Shown piece by piece: positions 1 to 6,065 of a DNA stretch of 11,450 nucleotides. Position numbers and translations under genes: made by a program. The DNA lies in contig CAYOXX010000098.1 of the NCBI GenBank assembly GCA_964408025.1, positions 1 to 11,450 on the forward strand, in the 5' to 3' direction. The notes under the pieces are model-generated. The model made no database searches. It worked only from the letters and a program-made list of their open reading frames with translations, and was not told the DNA's origin. Positions within the stretch are counted from its first letter, which is position 1. The number at the start of each line of letters is the position of its first letter. The stretch comes from CAYOXX01 sp964408025. Its GTDB lineage: Bacteria > Acidobacteriota > DATKUA01.

Positions 1-80
1 GCCTCTAAACAACTTGACGTCAAATTAGATTTTTTACCGCCCCGTCAGGAATGTCCGGCCTCCGGGAAGGACGCTTGAAG
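1..80. other. Non-coding left edge with a short palindrome and a T run
   Basis: I see no gene here. Positions 14-23 are the perfect 10-bp palindrome TTGACGTCAA, followed by an AT-rich stretch with six T at 30-35. On the minus strand TTGACG (23 to 18) could be a -35 box for a gene beyond the left edge, but its -10 box would lie outside the window, so this cannot be tested. It could equally be a regulator half-site pair or chance. Confidence 0.3.
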
Positions 81-114
81 AAGCGCCGGCGAGGGGAGCA
101 CCTCGCCGGCGCTT
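81..114 (-). terminator. Strong hairpin after the M14 peptidase gene, probable terminator
   Basis: Positions 81-94 and 101-114 are perfect reverse complements: a 14-bp, GC-rich stem closed by a 6-nt loop. The hairpin starts about 20 nt past the stop codon of the peptidase gene. On the minus strand the stem is followed by only a short pyrimidine tail (CTTCTTC), so the U-tract is weak. The stem and its placement still make it the likely transcript end of this gene. The symmetry would also let it act on transcripts arriving from the left. Confidence 0.75.
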
Positions 115-136
115 TGCCATGATCCGGCTGGTAGAG

Positions 137-2857
137 TCAAGGAGCGTAGGCCAGTGAGAATACGACGGCGTTGAAGAGGAGGCGGTCGAGGCCGTCGTAT
201 GAGGCGCGGAAGGTCGGGTTCTCAGCGAAGCAGATTACCTGCCCGCGCCCGTACCACTCGTGCCAGAGGTAAGCCTTGCCGGCCAGCAGCTCGCGCATCT
301 CGGGCCAGACGTGGCCTGAGAGCACAAGCCGGTCCTGGGGCGCGTAGCGGCCGGCGGCGATCCCCTGGTCTTCGCTGATCGGCGCGTAGACGTCGTCGGA
401 GTTGGCCAGGGCTGCGCAGAAGCCGTCCTCGTAGCCCCAGCTGAGGAATGAGCGGTCGTCGAGCACCACCCGCAGTATCGCTCCCGGGGTGTAGAGCAGC
501 TCGTCGACCTCGAACTCGTCCTCCGATGTCGACTCTCCAGCTTCGGACTCTTCCTCTTCGGCTGATCCGACATCATCATCGGGGAGGTCATCTACATCTC
601 CGGGTTCTCGTTCGCGCTCGGTGTAGATCGGCGCCGCCGATAGCCCCACGTCCTCGTCGGTGGCGAAGCGGGTTGCCCCGCCGATGCAGACGAGGACGCC
701 GCCGTCGCGCACCCAGCGCTTCAGCTTCTCGAGGCCGGCCTCGCCCATTATCGCTTGGTAGCTATAGCTTCCCCAGCTCCAGGCGTCGGGCAAAACGATC
801 ACGTTGTAGCGGCTCAGGTCGTTTTGAGCCATGCCGGAGACGTCGAGCGCGGTGTAGGGCAGGCCGTAGACCTGCTCGAAGAGGTAGCGGAAGGCCCCGA
901 ACGAGTTGCTGGAGGTCGGGCGGTCGGCCAATAGCGCCACCCTGGGCTGCTTGACGGCGAGGATGTTGCTGGAGCCCAGGTCGATGCCGTCGTTGGCGAA
1001 ACCGGTGTCGGCGGCGTCGGCGCTGCCGCCGGTCTCCGCTGCCAGCTCGTTGATGCGCTCGTGCAGGCTCTCGGGGTTGCGCACCACGCGCAGCACCGCG
1101 GTGCCGGGAGCGTAGCGCTCGCCGTCGATGGTGAGGGCCCGGCGGGCCACCCGCACGCGGTACTCTTCGCTCAGCAGGCGAACCACGAGGGAGATGTTGG
1201 CGTTTGTGTCGGGCGGGATGAGGTAGGCCACGCGGGCGCGCGGTATCTGCTGATGCTCTGCCTCGATGCCGTCGATCTGCGGGAACGGCTCGCTGTCGAC
1301 CGTGGCGCTCGTCGGCGACCAGTAGGCCTGGATGCCGTAGGTCAGCGGCAGGCTCCAAGCGGTGATGTCGTAGATCCGCTCCTCCTCGTTGCGGCGGATC
1401 AGCTCGCGCTCTTCGGCAAGGAACTCCTCGTCGAGCACGCAGTCGGGCTCGAGGATCGTCTTGATCGCCGCCCCCGCCATCTGGGCCAGCGGCACGATGG
1501 CCGTGCCGGCCGGGAGCTCGACGTCTTCGGTTTGGCGCGTGAAGTAGTTGTAGACTCCTCTGGCGGAGAACGGTTCCGAGGCGCGGTAGACGGTCCCCCC
1601 GACCCTCTGCAGGCAGCGTACTAACTTGTCGAAGCGGGCCGGGTCGGCGGGCGGGATGTAGAACTCGCGGACCGGGCCCTCGCGCCCGCTGCGTTGCACA
1701 TCTGCGAAGAAGCGGTGGAAGTGACGCAGCAGCTCCTCGCGGTGCCGGGCGGCGGTCCGCAGCGTCGCCATGCTCGACGAGAACTGGTGCCAGGTGGCGT
1801 CGCGCAGCGTCAACAGGGTGCCGTCGCGGCGCCGGATGACGCGGCCGTCGGGCGAGGCCTGTTCGTAGGTCATGCCGACCGCGCCCAGCATGCAGGGCAG
1901 GCTCTCGCCGTAGCCGGGGTAGAAGTTGTCGAAGTCTTCCTCCATGTAGTAGGTCCAGCCGAAGCTGTCGAAGGCGGCGGCGTTGGCGCGGCCGAAGACC
2001 TCCCACCAGCTGCGGATGCCCTCGGGGATGTTCCAGTTGATCGGCAGCATCGGCGGCGCGAAGTAGTAAGTGGAGTTGCTCCCCATCTCGTGCAGGTCGG
2101 GGGCCACCTGCGGCAGCCACCGCAGGTACTCCCGCATCCGGTTGACCGTCTCGACCTGGGTCATCAGGAACCAGTCGCGGTTGAGGTCGAAGTAGTAGGC
2201 GTTGGTGCGGCCGCCTGGCCACGGCTGCCGGTGCTCGCGGGACTGAGTGTCGGGGTTCTCCTGCGACACCAGGTAGCCGTTGATGAAATTTACGTAGCGG
2301 TCGTGGCCGTCCGGATTCTGCACCGGGTCGATGAGCGTCACGACCTCGCGCAGTATCTCGAGGGTGGCCTCGTCGGTGCCGGCCGCCAGCTGGTAGACGG
2401 TCCGCAGCGCCGCCTCGGCGCCGCTACCCTCGTCGCCGTGCACGGTGTAGTTGAGCAGGGCGATGGCGGGCGTCGAGCCGATCGTCTCCTCGGTCTCGCC
2501 GGCGCCGCCGAGGAGGGCCGGCTCGGCGAGGCTGTGGATGCGCTCGCGGATCTCGTCGAGGCGGGCCATGTTTTCCGGCGAGCTGATGACCACGTAGTAC
2601 TGGTTGCGCCCCTGAGTAGTTTGCCCGATGACGCGCAGGATCACTCGGTCGGAGGCCTCGGCTACCGCCTCGAGGTAGCTCCCGATCAGATGATGCGGCG
2701 TGTGGCGCGCGCCGAGCTGGTAGCCGAGCACGCTCTGGGGCGTCGGCACGGCGGGGTCGTAGCTGCCGCCTGGCCACATCTCGTCCTGGCCGCCAGCCGA
2801 AGCCACGACCGGAAAGAGTATCAGCGATAGGATTAAGGCGAAGACGCGTTTGTTCAT
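137..2857 (-). CDS. Secreted M14-family zinc carboxypeptidase-like protein with C-terminal GATase-like domain
   Basis: Predicted exported metallopeptidase of 906 residues. Residues 1-21 look like a Sec signal peptide (basic start, hydrophobic core, ASA cleavage site). The M14 catalytic domain covers about 45-385: zinc ligands H140 and E143 (HGDE), NPDG at 181-184, the substrate-binding pair N226-R227 in DLNRDW, third zinc ligand H256 (PDLHE), and likely catalytic E332 (TYEQ). These match carboxypeptidase A H69, E72, N144-R145, H196 and E270, so the enzyme should be active. Residues about 637-735 resemble a class I glutamine-amidotransferase fold (VALLADRP, IVLPD, GGVLVCIGG), interrupted by an acidic stretch at about 747-787. 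It is much longer than digestive carboxypeptidases but like large secreted bacterial M14 proteins. The substrate is unknown, perhaps peptides or murein fragments. The ATG at 2857 has AGGAGGG 6 nt upstream and its own promoter. Confidence 0.92.
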   Translation of the reverse strand: MNKRVFALILSLILFPVVASAGGQDEMWPGGSYDPAVPTPQSVLGYQLGARHTPHHLIGSYLEAVAEASDRVILRVIGQTTQGRNQYYVVISSPENMARLDEIRERIHSLAEPALLGGAGETEETIGSTPAIALLNYTVHGDEGSGAEAALRTVYQLAAGTDEATLEILREVVTLIDPVQNPDGHDRYVNFINGYLVSQENPDTQSREHRQPWPGGRTNAYYFDLNRDWFLMTQVETVNRMREYLRWLPQVAPDLHEMGSNSTYYFAPPMLPINWNIPEGIRSWWEVFGRANAAAFDSFGWTYYMEEDFDNFYPGYGESLPCMLGAVGMTYEQASPDGRVIRRRDGTLLTLRDATWHQFSSSMATLRTAARHREELLRHFHRFFADVQRSGREGPVREFYIPPADPARFDKLVRCLQRVGGTVYRASEPFSARGVYNYFTRQTEDVELPAGTAIVPLAQMAGAAIKTILEPDCVLDEEFLAEERELIRRNEEERIYDITAWSLPLTYGIQAYWSPTSATVDSEPFPQIDGIEAEHQQIPRARVAYLIPPDTNANISLVVRLLSEEYRVRVARRALTIDGERYAPGTAVLRVVRNPESLHERINELAAETGGSADAADTGFANDGIDLGSSNILAVKQPRVALLADRPTSSNSFGAFRYLFEQVYGLPYTALDVSGMAQNDLSRYNVIVLPDAWSWGSYSYQAIMGEAGLEKLKRWVRDGGVLVCIGGATRFATDEDVGLSAAPIYTEREREPGDVDDLPDDDVGSAEEEESEAGESTSEDEFEVDELLYTPGAILRVVLDDRSFLSWGYEDGFCAALANSDDVYAPISEDQGIAAGRYAPQDRLVLSGHVWPEMRELLAGKAYLWHEWYGRGQVICFAENPTFRASYDGLDRLLFNAVVFSLAYAP

Positions 2858-2863
2858 GGTTAT

Positions 2864-2870
2864 CCCTCCT
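2864..2870 (-). promoter_or_regulatory. Shine-Dalgarno of the M14 peptidase gene
   Basis: AGGAGGG lies 6 nt before the ATG at 2857. It is a near-perfect anti-16S match and fixes the start. It is much better than the sites in front of thiE and accC, suggesting efficient translation of the peptidase. Confidence 0.85.
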
Positions 2871-2902
2871 TGTCCGCAGATTTTTCTAAAGCGTAGGCGA
2901 AA

Positions 2903-2931
2903 AGTATACCGGCAAGCGAATTGACTGTCGA
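2903..2931 (-). promoter_or_regulatory. Sigma-70-type promoter of the M14 peptidase gene
   Basis: On the minus strand TCGACA (2931 to 2926, five of six consensus bases) is followed by a 17-nt spacer and TATACT (2908 to 2903, five of six). It sits in a conspicuously AT-rich gap directly after the thiE stop. A start near 2896 would give a leader of about 39 nt containing the Shine-Dalgarno. The peptidase is therefore probably transcribed separately from the acc-thiE genes, although read-through is possible because I see no terminator after thiE. Confidence 0.7.
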
Positions 2932-2933
2932 TC

Positions 2934-3572
2934 TCAATCGCAGCCGAGGGCCGCTAAGAGTGCGCGGGCGCGAACCTCTATTTCCCCGGGGACCATCACC
3001 GCGCCGATGACTGCGACGCCGTCGGCGCCGGCGGCCACCACGGCGACCGCGTTGTCCCGGTCGATGCCGCCGATGGCCACCAGCGGTTTCCGCGTGAGGG
3101 TGCGCGCGCGGCTCACCAGCTCGGTGCCGACGACGGGGAAGCGGGGCCTCTTGGTCTCGGTCGGGTAGACCGGTCCGACGGCGATGTAGTCGACCGGCAG
3201 GGCGTCGGCGGCCCGAACGTCCTCGGCGCTGTGGCAGCTCACGCCGATGATCGCTTCCGGCCCCAGGACCCGGCGCGCCGCTTCCGGAGGCATGTCCCGG
3301 TCGCCGAGGTGGACGCCGTCCGCCCCGGCGTATAGCGCCACGTCGGGCCGGTCGTTGACCAGCAGCATCGCGCCCCCCGCCGACGCGTGCGCCGCGGCGA
3401 CGGCCTCCAGCGCCAGCTCGCGCAGGCTCCTGGTGGTGAGTCCCTTCTCCCGAAGCTGGATGAGCCGCGCTCCGGCCGCGCAGAGCTCGGCGGCTATCTC
3501 GCCCGCCGGTCGGCCGCCGGCGAGCTCCCTGTCGATGATCGGATATAGAAACGGCCTGGCGGGTAAGCGCAC
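2934..3572 (-). CDS. thiE: Thiamine phosphate synthase
   Basis: Cytoplasmic TIM-barrel enzyme that joins HMP pyrophosphate and thiazole phosphate to make thiamine monophosphate. The 212 residues match the usual length. Visible motifs in order: QLREK (39-43), VND (72-74, with metal ligand D74), GVHLGDRDMP (86-95, D93), GVSCHS (110-115), GPVYPTETK (133-141) and AIGGI (166-170). Retention of the QxREK and TxTK residues favours ThiE over the related tautomerase TenI. The family more often has Gln where D91 stands (HLGQ). The start is GTG at 3572: an in-frame TGA lies just two codons upstream, which excludes a longer protein. GGTGA is the only ribosome site visible, and it is close. No other thiamine gene is in the window. 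The gene follows accC by 48 nt and probably shares its transcript. Confidence 0.9.
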   Translation of the reverse strand: MRLPARPFLYPIIDRELAGGRPAGEIAAELCAAGARLIQLREKGLTTRSLRELALEAVAAAHASAGGAMLLVNDRPDVALYAGADGVHLGDRDMPPEAARRVLGPEAIIGVSCHSAEDVRAADALPVDYIAVGPVYPTETKRPRFPVVGTELVSRARTLTRKPLVAIGGIDRDNAVAVVAAGADGVAVIGAVMVPGEIEVRARALLAALGCD

Positions 3573-3620
3573 GGGTCACCAGCGTGTCTGCGTCTCGTTT
3601 CGCACCTGTAGCGGGCCGGG

Positions 3621-4976
3621 CTAGGCGTGCCCGGGAGGCTTCAGGATCTCCTCCACTAGGAAGCGCGTCGAGTAGTCGCCCTTGCGGAAGCGGCGGTTCT
3701 TGACCACCCGCAGCAGCAGTGGGATGGTGGTCTTCACCTCCTCGACGACCATGCACTCGAGGCAGCGCTGCATGCGCACGATCGCCTCCTTGCGGTCGTT
3801 GCCGTGCACGACGACCTTGGCGATCAGGCTGTCGTAGTTCGGCGGAATCCAGGCCCCCTCGTAAGCGGCGGTGTCGACCCGCACGCCCGGGCCCTTGGGG
3901 ATGTTGAAGGCAGTGATCTTGCCCGGCGAGGGCGTGAAGCTGACTGGGTCCTCGGCGTTGATGCGGCACTCGATGGAGTGGCCGTGGAAGCCGATGCGGT
4001 TCTGCTTGAACGGCAGCTTGCGCCCTGCCGCCACCTGGATCTGCGCCTTGACCAGGTCGAGGCCGGTGACCATTTCGGTGACCGGGTGCTCGACCTGGAT
4101 GCGAGTATTCATCTCCATGAAGTAGAAGCTGCCGTCCTCGTCGAGCAGGAATTCCATCGTGCCGGCGCTGGAGTATTCGATCGCTCGAGCCGCCTCGACG
4201 GCGATCCTGGTCATCTCGGCGCGGATCTCGTCGGTGACCGCCGGGCTCGGGCTCTCCTCGAGCAGCTTCTGGTGGCGGCGCTGCACCGAGCACTCCCTCT
4301 CCCCAAGGTGTACCGCGTTGCCGTGCTTGTCGCCGAGTATTTGGATCTCGATGTGGCGCGGCTTCTGCATGCAGCGCTCTATGTAGAGGTCCGGCACCCC
4401 GAAGGCGGCTTCCGACTCGGCTGCGGCGGTTTCGAAGGTGGCCTCGAATCCCTCGGTGCTGTTGACGATGCGCATGCCGCGGCCGCCGCCGCCAGCCTCC
4501 GCCTTGAGCATGACGGGGAAACCGATGTCACCTATTGCGGCCAATCCCTCCTCGGCGTCGCGCACGACGCCGCGGCTGCCCGGCATCGTGGGCACGCCTA
4601 TGCCGGCCATCGTCTCCTTGGCCGCGCTCTTGTTGCCCATCAGGCTGATGACCTCGGGCGAGGGGCCGACGAAGGTGATGCCGCAGCTCTCGCAGACCTC
4701 GGCGAAGTAGGAGTTCTCGGCTAGGAAGCCGTAGCCGGGGTGGACGGCGTTGGCGCCGGAGATCTCCGCGGCGCTGATGACGGCGGGGATGTTGAGGTAG
4801 CTCTCGCTGGGGCTGGCGGGGCCGATGCAGATCGCTTGGTCGGCGAACTTTACGTGCAGGCTGTCGCGGTCGGCCTCGCTGAAGACCGCCACGGTCTTGA
4901 TCCCCAGCTCGCGGCAGGCCCAGATTATCCGCAGGGCGATCTCGCCGCGGTTGGCGATCAGCATCTTCTTGAACAT
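3621..4976 (-). CDS. accC: Acetyl-CoA carboxylase, biotin carboxylase subunit
   Basis: ATP-dependent enzyme that carboxylates biotin on AccB with bicarbonate, the first half-reaction of malonyl-CoA formation for fatty acid synthesis. The 451 residues match the usual stand-alone AccC. The N-terminal domain begins MFKKMLIANRGEIA and contains HPGYGFLAEN (79-88). The ATP-grasp domain has K116, K158, the glycine-rich loop GGGGRGMR (162-169), ERECSVQRRHQK (226-237), then E275, E288, N290 and R292 in EMNTRIQVEHP. R338 is in the C-terminal domain (ECRINAEDP). All expected catalytic residues are present, at nearly E. coli numbering. There is no biotinyl domain of its own, in line with a separate accB 85 nt upstream. 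ATG at 4976 is preceded by a distant GAGG (12 nt). ATG at 4964 is possible, but MFKK is typical of the family. Confidence 0.97.
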   Translation of the reverse strand: MFKKMLIANRGEIALRIIWACRELGIKTVAVFSEADRDSLHVKFADQAICIGPASPSESYLNIPAVISAAEISGANAVHPGYGFLAENSYFAEVCESCGITFVGPSPEVISLMGNKSAAKETMAGIGVPTMPGSRGVVRDAEEGLAAIGDIGFPVMLKAEAGGGGRGMRIVNSTEGFEATFETAAAESEAAFGVPDLYIERCMQKPRHIEIQILGDKHGNAVHLGERECSVQRRHQKLLEESPSPAVTDEIRAEMTRIAVEAARAIEYSSAGTMEFLLDEDGSFYFMEMNTRIQVEHPVTEMVTGLDLVKAQIQVAAGRKLPFKQNRIGFHGHSIECRINAEDPVSFTPSPGKITAFNIPKGPGVRVDTAAYEGAWIPPNYDSLIAKVVVHGNDRKEAIVRMQRCLECMVVEEVKTTIPLLLRVVKNRRFRKGDYSTRFLVEEILKPPGHA

Positions 4977-5061
4977 CGTCGGGTCCGGCCTCGAGGTTAA
5001 TCGGTTTCTGCAGCACGGCCGGCTTCTCGCCCGGGCCTCGAAACCTGGTTCCGCGTCGGGC

Positions 5062-5538
5062 TCAAGGGGCCGTTTCGATGGTCACGAGCGGCTCGCCGAA
5101 CTCCACAGGCTGGGCGTTCTCGACGTGTATCTCGGCAACCACGCCCTCCACGTCGAGCACGATCTCGTTCATCAACTTCATCGCCTCGACGATGCAGCAG
5201 ACCTGGCCCTTCTCGACGCGGTCTCCTATATCGATGTACGGCTTCGCTCCGGGGCTGGGGGAACGGTAGAAGGTGCCGACCATCGGCGAGGTGATCGTAT
5301 GCTTGTTAACGGGGATCTGCGCAGCAGGCTCTTCCGCCTCGACCTTTATCTCCTCCACGATGGGTGCAGGCACCGCCGCGGCCGGATTGGCCTTCTTGGC
5401 TTCCGCGGGCGCCGCTGCCGGCACCGCGGGGGCGTCCTTGCGGATGCGGATCTTGAAACCCTCCTTCTCGAGCTCGAACTCGGATATCCCCTTCTCCCTG
5501 AGCAGGTCGATGAGCTTATTAATCTGTTTCATGTCCAC
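5062..5538 (-). CDS. accB: Acetyl-CoA carboxylase, biotin carboxyl carrier protein
   Basis: Small carrier whose biotin-lysine shuttles carboxyl groups between AccC and the carboxyltransferase. The 158 residues comprise an N-terminal helical-beta segment (about 1-35, DMKQINKLIDLLREKGISEF), an Ala/Pro-rich flexible linker (about 36-75), and a biotinyl domain (about 80-158). The biotinylation motif EAMKLMN places biotin on K121. The thumb loop typical of acetyl-CoA carboxylase BCCP is kept (TFYRSPSPGAKP), which separates it from pyruvate or oxaloacetate carboxylase carriers. Two starts compete: GTG at 5538 with GGGGG 7 nt upstream, and ATG at 5532 with no good site. They differ by two residues. 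The carboxyltransferase genes accA and accD are not in the window. Confidence 0.97.
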   Translation of the reverse strand: MDMKQINKLIDLLREKGISEFELEKEGFKIRIRKDAPAVPAAAPAEAKKANPAAAVPAPIVEEIKVEAEEPAAQIPVNKHTITSPMVGTFYRSPSPGAKPYIDIGDRVEKGQVCCIVEAMKLMNEIVLDVEGVVAEIHVENAQPVEFGEPLVTIETAP

Positions 5539-5562
5539 GTCTGAACCCCCACTGAAACAACA

Positions 5563-5595
5563 ACGGCGCTCCCGGGCCGTCGCCGCCTGGCGGCG
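5563..5595 (-). terminator. Two adjacent hairpins in the accB leader, possible weak terminator or attenuator
   Basis: In the 110-nt gap before accB the minus strand carries CGCCGC-CAG-GCGGCG (5595 to 5581, 6-bp stem). Next to it is ACGGC, an 8-nt loop and GCCGT (5580 to 5563), then TTGTTGTTT. The second stem with its T-rich tail resembles a weak intrinsic terminator, or an attenuator between the 117-residue gene and accBC. The stems are short and GC-rich sequence forms such pairs often, so this is tentative. Confidence 0.35.
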
Positions 5596-5648
5596 CGAAC
5601 CAGGGTACTAGCACACCCGACGCCTGATTGCCACCGGAACTCCCCGGG

Positions 5649-6002
5649 CTAGAGGTACCTGGCCTCGTCGAACACCCCGATCTCTTTTGCATCGTCGACG
5701 TCGAAACCCTCGCGCCCCGGGCAGGTCATGATGCCGATGATGTTGGGCCAAAGCAGCAGTATCTGGGTCCGGTAGACCTCGCGGCGCCGCTTCTCCGGAG
5801 GGATTATCGCGCCCTGGTCGTCGCGCAAGCGCACGGTCTCCCACTTGGGATTCTCGATCCAGACGCCGAGCTTGTCGATCCCGACCACGCGCGCGTGGAA
5901 CTGGTCTTCCCGGATGCCGAAGAAACCCATCTCGGCGTGGTTGCGGAGCTTGAAGTAGGCTTTTTTGCCGATGATGTCGGAAGTGCTCACTGGTTGATTC
6001 AT
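5649..6002 (-). CDS. Hypothetical protein of 117 residues, probably all-beta
   Basis: I do not recognise this family. No signal peptide or transmembrane segment is visible, so it is probably cytoplasmic. The pattern suggests a small beta barrel: strand-like KKAYFKLR (13-20), DQFHARVVGID (33-43), KLGVWIENPKW (44-54) and VRLRDD, a charged turn EKRRREVYR, and a hydrophobic strand around ILLLWPNIIGIMT (81-93). The tail is acidic and ends at a single TAG. The FxARVVGxDxxGVWIEN and LLWPNIxxI pieces recall Sm- or SH3-like folds, which is inference only. ATG at 6002 has GGTGA about 5 nt upstream. It lies 42 nt after the pseudo-transglutaminase gene and 110 nt before accB, the slot often held by efp. 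It shows no resemblance to elongation factor P (no KOW-like N-terminus, far too short). Confidence 0.8.
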   Translation of the reverse strand: MNQPVSTSDIIGKKAYFKLRNHAEMGFFGIREDQFHARVVGIDKLGVWIENPKWETVRLRDDQGAIIPPEKRRREVYRTQILLLWPNIIGIMTCPGREGFDVDDAKEIGVFDEARYL

Positions 6003-6036
6003 TGGTTCACCGTGCTCGGGATATGAAACCTGTCAG

Positions 6037-6065
6037 ATATTACGCTATAAACGCTCTCCCGGCAA
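6037..6065 (-). promoter_or_regulatory. Weak promoter candidate before the 117-residue gene
   Basis: On the minus strand TTGCCG (6065 to 6060), a 17-nt spacer and TAATAT (6042 to 6037) match consensus at four of six positions each. They span the end of the upstream gene and an AT-rich gap of 42 nt. If real, it would drive the small gene and accBC separately from murA. The match is weak. Confidence 0.3.

Noticed and set aside
762..2222. Minus-strand frame of 486 codons within the M14 gene
   Set aside because: Same-strand frame-shifted shadow, Arg/Pro/Ala-rich with no motif; the peptidase frame is continuous.
1694..2830. Long plus-strand open frame (378 codons) opposite the M14 peptidase
   Set aside because: Antisense to a gene with an intact active site. 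Composition is Val/Ala/Gly/His/Arg-rich, as expected from a GC-rich shadow, and there is no domain or ribosome site.
137..2857. Active glutaminase in the C-terminal domain of the M14 protein (C724 in VLVCIGG)
   Set aside because: A Cys sits near the expected nucleophile position, but the elbow pattern is not clear and no catalytic His-Glu pair is evident, so an active glutaminase is not supported.
2934..3572. TenI (thiazole tautomerase) instead of ThiE
   Set aside because: The QxREK, ND, GxS and TxTK residues used by thiamine phosphate synthase are all kept; TenI lacks several of them.
2860..4293. Minus-strand frame of 477 codons across thiE and accC
   Set aside because: Out-of-frame shadow of accC and thiE with repetitive Arg/Gly/Ala composition; both real genes are intact.
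3804..4724. Plus-strand frame of 306 codons opposite accC
   Set aside because: Antisense shadow of a gene with all catalytic residues; no recognisable protein features.
4977..5061. Hairpin in the accB-accC gap
   Set aside because: The pairing GGCC-rich arms are short and separated by a large loop; this is expected by chance in GC-rich sequence.
5599..5640. Promoter for accB around TAGTAC on the minus strand
   Set aside because: Only three of six -10 bases match and no -35 box is seen at a suitable distance.
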